Of a DNA stretch of 64,000 nt, positions 40,146-49,026 are shown piece by piece. Source of the stretch: Streptomyces sp. NBC_01264. Lineage in GTDB: Bacteria > Actinomycetota > Actinomycetes > Streptomycetales > Streptomycetaceae. The notes below the pieces were generated by a model. That model saw nothing but the letters and a program-made list of their open reading frames with translations, did no database searches and was not told where the DNA came from. The stretch covers positions 38,343-102,342 of the forward strand of contig NZ_JAPEOX010000007.1 in assembly GCF_026340675.1 (NCBI RefSeq). Direction: 5' to 3'. Both the position numbers and the translations under genes were made by a program. Position 1 is the stretch's first letter. Each line of letters starts with the position of its first letter.

Positions 40146-41759
40146 GTGGCCGCGATGCAATTGACTCGTACGCACCGGATTTTGATCGGTGTGGTGGTCG
40201 CCGGAGCCGTCGTCATCGCGGGGATCGGGTTCGCCGGTTCGTACGCCGCCGTGCGTGCCCTCGCCCTGCAGAAGGGTTTCGGTAGCTTCTCGCTCGTCTT
40301 CCCGATCGGCATCGACGCAGGCATCTGCGTGCTCTTGGCCCTCGATCTCTTGCTGACCTGGATCCGGATTCCCTTCCCGCTGCTGCGCCAGACGGCGTGG
40401 CTGCTGACGATCGCGACGATCGCGTTCAACGGGGCTGCGGCCTGGCCGGACCCGCTGGGTGTCGGGATGCACGCGGTGATCCCGATCCTGTTCGTGGTGA
40501 CGGTGGAGGCGGCCCGGCACGCGGTGGGCCGGATCGCGGACATCACCGCGGACCGGCACATGGAGGGCGTCCGCATCATGCGCTGGCTGCTCTCGCCGGT
40601 GCCGACCTTCAAGTTGTGGCGCCGGATGAAGCTGTGGGAGCTGCGGTCCTACGAGCAGGCGGTCGGCATGGAGCAGGACCGGCTGGTCTACCAGGCCCGG
40701 CTCCAGGCCCGGTACGGCCGTGCATGGCGGCGCAAGGCCCCGGTGGAGGCCCTAATGCCGCTGCGCCTGGCACGGATCGGAGTGCCGCTCGGGCACACCG
40801 CTTCCGCGGGGCTGGCCGCAGCAGGCCTGAGCCCGGACCTGCTCTCCCGTCCCGGGCCCAAGCCCACTCCGGCGCCCGAGCCCCAGCCGAAGCTCGTGGC
40901 CGCGGACCAGGTGCCCGAACTGCCGACGGCCGCTCGGCCCGTCGCCGAGGACGCACCGGAGCCGGAAGTGGAGACGTCCGAGCCCGCGTTCGTCGACCTG
41001 GCCCAGGCCGGCCGGGACTTCGTGGCGCAGCACGGCACGGTCCCGTCCGCGGAGAAGAAGTTCGCGGCGTTCCTCGCGCGGGACTACGGCCTGACCGACC
41101 AGTACACCGGCGGCCTGGTGCCCGACGTTCTCCTCGAGCCGGTGCTCGCCGAACTCCAGGCGGCCGAACTCAAAGCGGCTGAGAAGACGGCTGCCCTGCC
41201 GATGGCCGAAGCACCCGTGCCCGAGGCGCCGGCCACTTCGACTCCCGGCGACGAGGAGCCGAACGGTATGGGGGAGCCGCACCCCTTCTTCGGGGAGCAG
41301 CTCAACCTCCGCAGCCTGTCGGAGCAGCCGGTCGAGACTGCGCCGCTCCTCGCCGGAGCGATTCCCGCGCCGACGGCTTCCGTAGCCGATGCGGGCCTGG
41401 GCAGCCCTGAGGGCGGTCCCGTCGACCAGCCCGGTCACCGGACAATGCCGACAAGCGCGGATCAGGCCTGGGTCGCCGACGTGACCGCGTCCGGCGAAGC
41501 GACCGCGCGCGTGCCCCGGCAGCAGACCGACGACGAGCCGGCCGAGACCGACCCGATTCAGAGCGCGATCGAGCAGGTGGCCTCCTGGTTGGCCGAGGCC
41601 GAGGAGGCTGGGGAGCGGTTGTCAGGTGCTGAGGTTGCCCGGCGTCTGGGGGTCTCGCCCAAGACCGGTCAGCGCCGCGTGCTCGACGCGCAGCGGCACC
41701 TGGAGGAGCAGCGCAAGCAGCAGGGCCGAGCGCACCTTCGGTCCGTCGGGCGCGGATGA
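40146..41759 (+). CDS. DUF2637 membrane protein with C-terminal HTH
   Basis: A 537-aa protein with the same DUF2637-type membrane domain as the gene at 14106: four helices at about 10-33, 45-70, 79-98 and 104-124, including IGIDAGICVLLALDLLLTW. After a region shared with that protein (PTFKLWRRMKLWELRSYEQA) comes a long acidic Pro/Ala/Glu linker (240-460) and then a DNA-binding-like end: SGAEVARRLGVSPKTGQRRV at about 500-519. A membrane-tethered DNA-binding protein is implied; the repeat field directly downstream at 41783-41950 could be its target (inference). GTG at 40146 or ATG at 40155. Confidence 0.72.
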   Translation: MAAMQLTRTHRILIGVVVAGAVVIAGIGFAGSYAAVRALALQKGFGSFSLVFPIGIDAGICVLLALDLLLTWIRIPFPLLRQTAWLLTIATIAFNGAAAWPDPLGVGMHAVIPILFVVTVEAARHAVGRIADITADRHMEGVRIMRWLLSPVPTFKLWRRMKLWELRSYEQAVGMEQDRLVYQARLQARYGRAWRRKAPVEALMPLRLARIGVPLGHTASAGLAAAGLSPDLLSRPGPKPTPAPEPQPKLVAADQVPELPTAARPVAEDAPEPEVETSEPAFVDLAQAGRDFVAQHGTVPSAEKKFAAFLARDYGLTDQYTGGLVPDVLLEPVLAELQAAELKAAEKTAALPMAEAPVPEAPATSTPGDEEPNGMGEPHPFFGEQLNLRSLSEQPVETAPLLAGAIPAPTASVADAGLGSPEGGPVDQPGHRTMPTSADQAWVADVTASGEATARVPRQQTDDEPAETDPIQSAIEQVASWLAEAEEAGERLSGAEVARRLGVSPKTGQRRVLDAQRHLEEQRKQQGRAHLRSVGRG

Positions 41760-41782
41760 CCGAGCGCCCCGACCGGTCGCCG

Positions 41783-41950
41783 TGACCGGTCATCGGTCAC
41801 GGAGTCGGGCACCTCGAGCAGCCCCCAGGCCGTGACCGATCCCCTGACCGATCCCGTGACCGGCCGTGGCCGGTGCCGGGAACCGGTGGCCGGTGACCGA
41901 TCCGGTCCCCATCGGTCACCGGTCATGACCGAACTACGGGCCACCGGTCA
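41783..41950. repeat. field of eleven TGACCG/CGGTCA hexamers
   Basis: TGACCG or its complement starts at 41783, 41787, 41794, 41833, 41845, 41857, 41894, 41913, 41920, 41926 and 41945. Three are spaced exactly 12 bp, and several form palindromes such as TGACCGGTCA. Chance expectation in this length is well below one. It follows the stop of the DUF2637-HTH gene and resembles a clt, iteron or operator cluster. Confidence 0.85.
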
Positions 41951-42768
41951 CCGGTCCGCCGCCTGCACACCGACCACGGTTGCGCCTCCTTCGGCCGCCT
42001 GGATGCCGACTGGGCCGTGCTGTGCGCGGACCCAGACGTCCGGCACGCGACGACCGGCCCTGGCCGACGACGCCGCGGATGCCTCCGCGCGTTCATGGTG
42101 AGGGGAGCACCGTTGGTCGAGGCGCACATGATCCGGTGACCTGGAAGCTGGGACTGCCCCGACCTGCGCTGGGGAGGTTCTTGGGGAGGTTCCGGGCCCC
42201 GAGTGTACCCAGAGGAGCCCGAGGCGGTCGTCAGGACCAGTGCGGGCTCGTGACCTGCGGTGGGGAGGTTTCTGGTGAGGTTCGCTGCCGGGGTACGGCC
42301 GGGCGTGATGGGCTTGGGGTGGGCTGACGTGCCGGCGGCTGGGACCTGGCAGGACCGGGCCGCTTCGGCCGCCGGACGCGGTAGATGAGAGGAACCGTCC
42401 CAGCCCTCCTTAGGCGCGGGGCGCGCCGCCCGCGCCGAGCGCCCGCCTCGGGGGCCGCAGGACAGCCGCGGGCGCCCGTTCCCCGTCGGGGGGTACCACC
42501 GGGTCGGGGGCGGCGAGTTCGGCCGCCAGACGGCCGCGACGTGGTGGCCCGTCTAGGGCGGGGGCCAAGCGGGGTCCGGAGCCCAAGGGGCGGCGCTGCT
42601 CACTCATCCGCACATTCTCCCGCCGCACCCGGCGCTCCGGAGCAGCGGTTCCTGCCGAGCCCCCAGGTGGTCCGCCGGCCGCTTGTTCGCCGCCCTGGAC
42701 GCGGGGGCCACCGGGCCGTCGGTCAGTGCTTCCGTACGCCCTGGTCGGGCACCGCCGGCGCGGGGACG
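41951..42768. other. GC-rich region without a clear gene
   Basis: About 800 bases. Short frames exist in several phases but none has both a ribosome-binding site and protein-like composition. Near 42170-42200 and 42259-42285 there are imperfect copies of a TGGGGAGGTT-type unit, each doubled within about 13-16 bp. The rest shows no recognisable signal. Confidence 0.5.
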
Positions 42769-43563
42769 ATGGTGGGCATGGGCGAGCAAGACCAAGCCGA
42801 GGACGACGTCGCCGAACTGGAGCGGCCACCGCTGACCGGCGCGCGGGCCCGCGCGGTGACGGCGGGGCTGCGGGAGGCGATGGACGACGTCCGGCGTACG
42901 GTCGCGGTGCTCGCGGTCCGGGTCCGCGACGCGCACGCCGCCCGCGTCTGGCTCGCGCTCTCGCACCCTTCGTGGGAGGCGTACTGCGTGGGTGAGTTCG
43001 GGATCAGCCGCGCGCAGGCCTACCGGCTCCTCGATGTCGCCCGCGGCCTGGGGGCCATTCAGGCCGGGGTCGCCGCCGGCACCCTGGTGTCCCGCACGCG
43101 AGACAGCACCCCGGTCGCTGAAGCCGCGCTGGACTACGGGCTCTCCCAGCGGGCCCTTATCGCCGTCGCCGCCCGCAGCGGCGACATCACGGAACTGATC
43201 ACGGGCCGCCTCGCCGCGCTCACCCGCGACGGCGCCCAGGACCTCGACGCGGCCACGGTGCGCGCCGTGGTCCACCAGGCCGTCCGCGACGTGCGCGCCA
43301 CTCCACCCGAACCGCCGGATGCACCGCCGGCGGACACCGGAGTCGCCGAGTTGCGCCGGGTTGTCGACGACCTGGCGGCCAGCGCACTCACGATGGGCGA
43401 GCTGTTCCTCGAAGTCGCCCCGGCCTACCTCTCGGACGGCGCCGCCGCCGACGTCCTGGGGCCGCTGTGCGCCGCGATCGGCGAGGACCTCGACACGGGC
43501 CTCGCCACCCGCCGCTACGCCCTCACCGGAGATCGCCGCGCCTTGCACGGCACCGTCCTTTGA
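42769..43563 (+). CDS. HTH plasmid protein
   Basis: A 264-aa protein (MVGMGEQDQAEDDVAELERP onward; an ATG at 42778 is an alternative). A helix-turn-helix is clear at about residues 70-95: WEAYCVGEFGISRAQAYRLL. Regulatory proteins of this shape, with a long helical C-terminal part, are common near plasmid maintenance genes. A second helical region (LSQRALIAVAARSGDITELI) and an acidic Pro-rich linker (TPPEPPDAPPADTG) follow. A G-run repeat array starts 8 nt after its stop. The DNA target is unknown. Confidence 0.65.
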   Translation: MVGMGEQDQAEDDVAELERPPLTGARARAVTAGLREAMDDVRRTVAVLAVRVRDAHAARVWLALSHPSWEAYCVGEFGISRAQAYRLLDVARGLGAIQAGVAAGTLVSRTRDSTPVAEAALDYGLSQRALIAVAARSGDITELITGRLAALTRDGAQDLDAATVRAVVHQAVRDVRATPPEPPDAPPADTGVAELRRVVDDLAASALTMGELFLEVAPAYLSDGAAADVLGPLCAAIGEDLDTGLATRRYALTGDRRALHGTVL

Positions 43564-43571
43564 CCGGAAAC

Positions 43572-43646
43572 ATGGGGGGAAGGATGGGGGGAAGTATCGG
43601 GGGAGGGATGGGGGGAAGTATCCGGGGAGGTATGGGGGGAAGGTGC
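43572..43646 (+). repeat. G-run direct repeats (possible G-quadruplex)
   Basis: Four copies of ATGGGGGGAAG and related GGGGGAGGG/GGGGAGG blocks lie in 75 bp right after the HTH gene; at least six runs of four or more G occur. On the minus strand the same region is C-rich. It may be a structured 3' end, protein-binding iterons or an origin element. Confidence 0.75.
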
Positions 43647-44303
43647 ACAGGCGACGGGTTTGTATTTTGCCTGCTGAGGGGCCGTTTTCCGGCTGGTGAG
43701 TGCGCGGACTTTCTTGTGTGGGTGTAGGGGGTTGGTTCGGGCGCGGGTGGCTGGGTCTGCGGGGGCGCAGGCCTGGGCGGCGACCTGGCTGTACGTGGCT
43801 CTCGGCGCGTGGGGGGTCATTCGTCGGGGTAGTCGGGGCTGCTGCCGCGGGCGGGCTCATGGGCGGGGCCACGGCTTCGCTGGTGGGGAAGCGGTCCTTT
43901 TGACCGAGGTGCGGATCGGGATTTGTTGGGCGGGACCGCTGGGGATTTGCGCTGCGAGATGCGGGGCCCTGTGTGGTCCTGCGGATCGCCCAGTTGGGCT
44001 TCGGGGCGGGAGCCGGCATGTTTCGGGCGGTAGTTGAGATCCGGCGGTAGCCGGGCCCTGCTGCGGAAGGCCATCGCGTCGGCACGTTGATATGCATGTG
44101 GCCGGCGCCCACTTCCGCGTGAGCGGGTGGCAAGGGCGCCGGCCGACCGAAGAACACACCGCGGGAGAACCCACATGCGTCTCGGGACCGAGCATAGCCT
44201 CCCGCGGGTCCGGGGACACCCCGGGTGGGCTCGAAGTGCGGTACATTTTTCAATCTGGTGCCGGAGCTCGCCGGCGCGCGCTTTTCATCAGGAGGTTGGG
44301 TTC
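43647..44303. other. intergenic region before the second HTH gene
   Basis: About 650 bases with no credible gene. It contains a hairpin with perfect arms GCCGGCGCCC (44101-44110) and GGGCGCCGGC (44134-44143), probably a terminator or attenuator. A less GC-rich stretch (GGTACATTTTTCAATCTGG near 44241-44260) precedes the next gene and may be its promoter. Confidence 0.5.
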
Positions 44304-44999
44304 GTGATCCGCGCTGGACGTACGGCTGTGGGGCGGGAGGAGCTCGCCGGTGTGCTGGGGATGAAGTGGGCTGCGTTCCGCCGGGCCAAACCATACGCCG
44401 AGGGCGGGTTTCCCTCGCCCGTAAGCTCCGAGGGAGCTCGGATCCTTTTGTGGGACCTGGAGCAGGTGGAGGCCTACCGGGACGGGCGCCCGCAGCCGTC
44501 CATCACGACGGGCGACCATGAGCAGGACCTGCTCGACCGGCGCGAAGCGGCAGCACTCCTCGGGGTGAAACCGCGGAGCGTGGACAGCTACAAGACCGAT
44601 GCCGGCCTCGCCGAGCACGTTGTGGTCGTCGGCGGCGCCGAGCACTGGCCGCGAGCCGTCCTGCTCGCCTACTCGGCCGGCCGCGGTGTCATGAGCTCCC
44701 CTAGTGGCCGGCCGAAGGGTTCGGGCGACATGGTTCCCCGTGACCTGCTCCCCAGCCGTATCGCCGAACTCCTCGACGCCGAGCCCGCGGTGACGACGGC
44801 CCGCCTGGTGGAGGTCCTCGGCATCTCAGTACCTACGGCGCAGCGTCACCTGGTGCAGGAACGTGCCGCGCGCATCGTTGCGTTGATGCGTACGGAGCCG
44901 GACCTCGCCGCCGAGGCGGCGGCGCAGCGGCTGGGCTATCCGGCAGCAGTCCGGAGGGGGGCCGTGAAGGCCGCTCAAGAGCTCGTTGAGGCCCCGTAG
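44304..44999 (+). CDS. HTH protein with MerR/excisionase-like segment
   Basis: A 231-aa protein from a GTG with AGGAGG seven bases upstream. Two DNA-binding segments are seen: residues 10-60 (VGREELAGVLGMKWAAFRRA then PSPVSSEGARILLWDLEQVE), an AlpA/excisionase-like pattern, and about 77-100 (LDRREAAALLGVKPRSVDSY). The C-terminal third has further helix-turn-helix-like repeats (VEVLGISVPTAQRHL and AAQRLGYPAAVRRGAVKAA). Proteins with this multi-HTH layout are seen on Streptomyces plasmids. A strong hairpin follows. Confidence 0.65.
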   Translation: MIRAGRTAVGREELAGVLGMKWAAFRRAKPYAEGGFPSPVSSEGARILLWDLEQVEAYRDGRPQPSITTGDHEQDLLDRREAAALLGVKPRSVDSYKTDAGLAEHVVVVGGAEHWPRAVLLAYSAGRGVMSSPSGRPKGSGDMVPRDLLPSRIAELLDAEPAVTTARLVEVLGISVPTAQRHLVQERAARIVALMRTEPDLAAEAAAQRLGYPAAVRRGAVKAAQELVEAP

Positions 45000-45020
45000 C
45001 GCCAGGCCTGCCGAAATTTC

Positions 45021-45063
45021 CCTTGAGGGGGCCGCAGCCGTCCGGCTGTTGGCCCCCTCAAGG
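45021..45063 (+). terminator. 13-bp hairpin terminator
   Basis: CCTTGAGGGGGCC (45021-45033) and GGCCCCCTCAAGG (45051-45063) pair perfectly, with an inner GCAGCCG/CGGCTGT pairing. It ends the HTH gene transcript. A further hairpin CGCAGGGGT/ACCCCTGCG (45139-45177) abuts the IS6 end. Confidence 0.88.
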
Positions 45064-45177
45064 CATTTCAGCCCCGCGTGGGGCGGGCCTGGCGGGTCCG
45101 CCGCCGGCGGGCCGCGGGCTGGGGTGGCAGGCGCAAAACGCAGGGGTCGCGCGCTGCGCGCGCAGAATACCCCTGCG

Positions 45178-46042
45178 GGCACTGTCACCTTGTTCGGCGG
45201 TCTGGGATGATCTTGGGGTTGTGGGTGTCCGGGTGGGGTGGGGTTCGTGTCGTCTGCGGTGCCGTCGTACAAGAATCACCGGTACCCGGTGGAGATCATT
45301 TCGCACTGTGTGTGGCTGTACTTCCGCTTCCCGCTCTCCTTCCGCGAGGTCGAGGAGATGATGCTCGAGCGGGGCGTGATCGTCTCCTACGAGACCATCC
45401 GCCGGTGGTGTCTGAAGTTCGGCCAGGCCTACGCGAACGCGCTGCGCCGACGGCGCCCGCAGCCCGGCGATAAATGGCATCTCGACGAGGTCTTCGTCAA
45501 GATCAACGGGGCGTCGAAGTACTTGTGGCGGGCCGTCGACCAGGACGGGAACGTCCTGGACATCCTGGTCCAGAATCGCCGTGACAAGGCTGCGGCCAGG
45601 CGTTTCTTCCGCCTGCTCCTCACCACGACCAGGCGAGTGCCGAGGGTGGTCGTCACGGACAAGCTGAAGTCGTACGGGGTTGCGCACCGGGAGGTGATGC
45701 CGTCGGTGGAGCACCGTGCGCACAAGGGGTTGAACAACCGGGCGGAGAACTCGCACCAGCCTACGAGGCAGCGGGAACGGGCGATGAAGGGGTTCCGCAG
45801 CCCAGGATCCGCGCAGCGGTTCCTGTCCGCGTTCACCGGGATCTCACCCCACTTCAGACCCCACCGCCACCTCATGACCGCCGGCCGCCACCGCTTCGAA
45901 ATGAGCATCCGCTTCACGATCTGGAACCACATCACCGGAGCCGCCGGCATGCCCGCCACGGCCTGAACCACAGCCCCGCCCCGGCCCCACCACACCCTGA
46001 CACACCATCAAACGATCATGCAGCCGACAACGTGACAAGGCC
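45178..46042 (+). mobile_element. IS6-family element, complete-looking
   Basis: Termini are GGCACTGTCACCTTGTTCGG on the left and, read inward from the right, GGCCTTGTCACGTTGTCGG, a related inverted pair also found at the IS6 remnants further right. It carries one intact transposase gene. No 8-bp duplication is visible, so the flanks were rearranged by cointegrate formation or recombination. Confidence 0.85.
45247..45966 (+). CDS. IS6-family transposase
   Basis: A 239-aa DDE transposase of the IS6 (IS26/IS240-like) family. It has the short HTH region (LSFREVEEMMLERGVIVSYE then TIRRWCLKFG), the W-HLDEVFVKI block with the first Asp, VVTDKLKSYG with the second, and NRAENSHQPTRQRERAMKGF with the catalytic Glu. 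The C-terminal FRPHRHLM segment is complete. IS6 elements move by replicative cointegrate formation, which fits the scrambled surroundings. GTG start at 45247. Confidence 0.93.
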   Translation: MSSAVPSYKNHRYPVEIISHCVWLYFRFPLSFREVEEMMLERGVIVSYETIRRWCLKFGQAYANALRRRRPQPGDKWHLDEVFVKINGASKYLWRAVDQDGNVLDILVQNRRDKAAARRFFRLLLTTTRRVPRVVVTDKLKSYGVAHREVMPSVEHRAHKGLNNRAENSHQPTRQRERAMKGFRSPGSAQRFLSAFTGISPHFRPHRHLMTAGRHRFEMSIRFTIWNHITGAAGMPATA

Positions 46043-46086
46043 CTCCGGAGGGTCATCGCGGTGGGATGGCCGTGGGGCACGTGGGC

Positions 46087-46266
46087 TCACCTCCTGGAGT
46101 TGGTCATGGCGGCGACGAGTACGCCGGCGATCGTGAATACCAAGGCGACGCCACCCGTCGCTACCTAGAGCGGTCCAGCAAGCGATGGGTGTCTGACGGT
46201 TACGTACAAGAGCCCGGCGCCGATGACGGCCGTCAGGAGCAGGAACGTGAAGGTGCCTAGGGCCAC
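46087..46266 (-). pseudogene. small two-TM membrane protein with in-frame amber
   Basis: A minus frame of 60 codons from a GTG at 46266 reads VALGTFTFLLLTAVIGAGLL then YVTVRHPSLAGPL, a TAG, and then GGVALVFTIAGVLVAAMTNS. Two clear membrane helices separated by one stop codon suggest a recently inactivated small membrane protein. It lies just after the IS6 right end. Confidence 0.4.
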
Positions 46267-46404
46267 GTGCAGCGCAGTCGTAGGTGCGCGGTGGCCGGTC
46301 AGGTTCGGGGGAGGGGCTCATCTCTCACGGTGGCCACGCTCCGGCACTCGGTGGATTATCCGATCAGAGTCCGCGCTGTAGGCGACGCACCCTATGCTTC
46401 CAGC

Positions 46405-46773
46405 ATGTTGATCACCGTACATTCCCCGGGGTCCATAGCTGAGGTTGAGCTCCGCTCCCTCGCCGCCTGGTTGGAGGCCGATCGCTCCGTGCGTCGCCAC
46501 GTACGGACTGAGCTCACCAGCGGTCTGCCACGAGTGCCCGGGCAACAGGGCGATGGCATCGACATTCTTTCCATCGTCCTCAGCAGCGGTTTCAGCACAG
46601 CAGCGCTCTCCGCTTCCATCGCCTCCTGGCGCGCAACCAGAGCGCAGGCGCCCACCATCACAGTGCAGCGCGCCAATGGTGCACGGGTCGAGATCCGCGG
46701 AGTGATCACAAGCGAGACGGAGGCCGTCGTGCGCCGGCTCCTGGAGGACGAGCAGACGGAACCTTCCTCTTGA
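46405..46773 (+). CDS. EACC1-type effector-associated constant component
   Basis: A 122-aa protein that fits the EACC1 family of actinomycete conflict systems: LRSLAAWLEADRSVRRHVRT near the start, then ILSIVLSSGFSTAALSASIA, TITVQRANGARVEIRG and a final VVRRLLED helix, with a glycine or serine-rich hydrophobic helix in the middle. EACC1 proteins are encoded beside effector genes such as caspase-like or CHAT proteases and are thought to take part in their assembly or regulation. It overlaps the caspase-GGDEF gene by 4 nt (TTGA). No strong ribosome-binding site is seen before the ATG. This is family knowledge recalled, not searched. Confidence 0.8.
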   Translation: MLITVHSPGSIAEVELRSLAAWLEADRSVRRHVRTELTSGLPRVPGQQGDGIDILSIVLSSGFSTAALSASIASWRATRAQAPTITVQRANGARVEIRGVITSETEAVVRRLLEDEQTEPSS

Positions 46774-48974
46774 CGAGGTTGCCCGATCCGAAGGGAACCC
46801 GGGTCCTTCTCGTGGGCGCCAGCTCGTTCACCTCCTTGGACGACCTGCCAGCCGTGGACGCCAATCTCACCCTTTTGCGCGAACACTTCACTCAGGTGTG
46901 GAACCTCCCTGCTGCACATTGCACGGTGGTGGGAGACCCGCCCCTGCCACGTGATGTCTCCCGGGCGGTCCAAGAAGCGGGCGAGGCGGCGACTGACACC
47001 CTGCTCGTCTACTACGCCGGCCACGGCCTGATTGAGCCGCGGACGGGGAAGCTGCATCTTGCCGTTGAGTCCACTGACCCAGCATCCGTGCACGATACGG
47101 CGACCCCCTACGACTGGATCCGCTGGTCCGTAGAGGAGTGCCGTGCCCTGCGTCGGATTGTTGTACTCGACTGCTGCTATAGCGCCCGAGCTTTCGGTGT
47201 GCAGTCCGCCGCGGCGGCATTGGAAGTCGACGGTACCTACCTTCTGGCCGCAGCAGCCGAGACGGCAGTTGCTCTGTCGCCGCCGGGTGAACCGCTAACG
47301 GCCTTCACGGGAGAATGGCTCACTCTGATGGAGCAGGGCGTCCCCGGAGAAGGCGAGTTTCTAGACCTGGATACCATTTTTACCCGCCTGCGCACCCGGC
47401 TTGTTACGAGCAATCGCCCTGAACCGCATCGGCTGTGCCGCAACCAGCTGGGGCAGGCGCCATTCATCCGTAACGCCGCCTACATACCACGTTCGATGCC
47501 CAAGGCGTCGGGCCGCGCAGATCACGTCGATCGAGTGATCGCGGAACTGTCTGTCGCGCGCAGTCTTGCGGACACCCTTCAGGCCGTCGGGGACGGTGCT
47601 CTGGCTGGCCTCGGCTTCGGTCTGGCTGCAGTGAATATTGTGCGTCCCGACGGTGACCTTGTCGTTGCAGCCTTCTCCGGTGACCCTGATATTGAAAGCC
47701 GAATCGCCGGCCGCGTCGGGCCCCGCGCTGCCTGGGAAAGCCGACTCTCCCTGGGCGCGGATTGGGATGGAGTATGCTACGTACCGCATTCCGCAGGGTC
47801 GCTGGCCGACGATGGCATTCCCGAGTGGCGCCAGGATCAGACGGTAGCTGACTACGAAGGCACCTGGCACCCCGACGACCGCGTCTACGCTCCGATGTAC
47901 GCCTCAGGCGTTGGCCCAGAACTGATCGGGGTTATCTCGCTGGATAGGCCACAGAATGGCGGCGCACCCGATGCCGACAGCATGAGCGACGTGCGAAAAT
48001 ACGCTTACCATTCTGCACTCGCCATAACTCAGGCAAGGCTGCGCGCCAACATGCAACGGGCTCTCGTCAAGCTGGAGCGTGAGCAGCAGGCGCTCCGTGC
48101 CAGTGAGGAGTCCTTCCGGGGAGCCTTCGAGTACGCGCCGTCGGGCATGGCCATCTCCGAGATGGGAGGCGATCAGCACGGGCGCTTCCTGCGAACCAAC
48201 GACTTCCTATGCCAACTGCTCGGCCGCCCTGCCTCCACGCTCCGTCGCTATGCCTTCTCCGACCTCGTCCACCCGGAGGACATACCTACCCTTCTCGGTG
48301 TTTCCGCAGAGGGTGGGCGCGCCGAGTTGCGTCTGGGGCGTCGCGACGGAACGTACGTCTGGGTATCGATGCGCAACTCGGTCGTCGCAGAGAGTTCTGA
48401 TGGCCCTCGCTTTCTTCTCACCCATGTCGAGGACATAGAGGTGCGAAAGCAACACGAGCTTGCACTACTTTGGCGGGCAAGCATGGACGACCTCACCGGA
48501 CTTCTCGTGGAGTCGGAACTGCGTTCCCGACTCAACCAGCAGCTGTGCGCCGACGGGACCCTGGAACGCGAGCGCTCTGCCGCCCTGGTGAGCTCCACCG
48601 GCGGTCCCAGTCCCGACCCGGTCGCAGTACACCGGCACAGAGTGCCTCCGACGGAAGGACAGCCCACGCTCGCGGTTTTGCGCTTCGGACTTGACGATTT
48701 CAAGGCATACAACACGACCCATGGGCGGGCCGCTGGAGACGCCGCGCTCCGCGAGATCGCGGCCCGGTTTCGAGGCGCGCTGGCCGATTGGGGCCGCGAA
48801 CATGCCGTCGGCCGCGTACGCGGGGACGAGTTTGTTGTGCTTGCCGCGGACCTGGACAAGAAGCAGGCACAAGCCCTCACTGCCCGCCTTCACAAGACCT
48901 GCCGACAGTCGCTTGTCCATGAGCGTTCCGGTGGGCGTTGGAAGTCCACTATGACCAGCGTCGTGTACTGGTGA
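46770..48974 (+). CDS. caspase-like protease fused to GAF, PAS and GGDEF domains, 3' truncated by IS3
   Basis: A 734-residue multi-domain protein with TTG start coupled to the EACC1 gene. Residues 1-240 form a caspase-fold (C14) peptidase with the dyad His85 (YYAGHG) and Cys136 (VVLDCCYSAR). Residues about 255-425 look like GAF. A short coiled coil (ALVKLEREQQALRASEESF) leads to a PAS domain at 445-560 (FEYAPSGMAISEM, VHPEDIP). Residues 565-734 are a GGDEF domain (SMDDLTGLL, LRFGLDDFKAYN) with RGDEF at 684-688 in place of GGDEF. The stop TGA is supplied by the left end of the IS3 element; the last part of the GGDEF fold is missing. A signal-gated death protease is inferred. Confidence 0.8.
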   Translation: MTRLPDPKGTRVLLVGASSFTSLDDLPAVDANLTLLREHFTQVWNLPAAHCTVVGDPPLPRDVSRAVQEAGEAATDTLLVYYAGHGLIEPRTGKLHLAVESTDPASVHDTATPYDWIRWSVEECRALRRIVVLDCCYSARAFGVQSAAAALEVDGTYLLAAAAETAVALSPPGEPLTAFTGEWLTLMEQGVPGEGEFLDLDTIFTRLRTRLVTSNRPEPHRLCRNQLGQAPFIRNAAYIPRSMPKASGRADHVDRVIAELSVARSLADTLQAVGDGALAGLGFGLAAVNIVRPDGDLVVAAFSGDPDIESRIAGRVGPRAAWESRLSLGADWDGVCYVPHSAGSLADDGIPEWRQDQTVADYEGTWHPDDRVYAPMYASGVGPELIGVISLDRPQNGGAPDADSMSDVRKYAYHSALAITQARLRANMQRALVKLEREQQALRASEESFRGAFEYAPSGMAISEMGGDQHGRFLRTNDFLCQLLGRPASTLRRYAFSDLVHPEDIPTLLGVSAEGGRAELRLGRRDGTYVWVSMRNSVVAESSDGPRFLLTHVEDIEVRKQHELALLWRASMDDLTGLLVESELRSRLNQQLCADGTLERERSAALVSSTGGPSPDPVAVHRHRVPPTEGQPTLAVLRFGLDDFKAYNTTHGRAAGDAALREIAARFRGALADWGREHAVGRVRGDEFVVLAADLDKKQAQALTARLHKTCRQSLVHERSGGRWKSTMTSVVYW

Positions 48975-49026
48975 GGTGCCCCGAAGTTCTCGGACAGGGG
49001 CCCAATAGGGTTGTCCTGTCAAGGGA

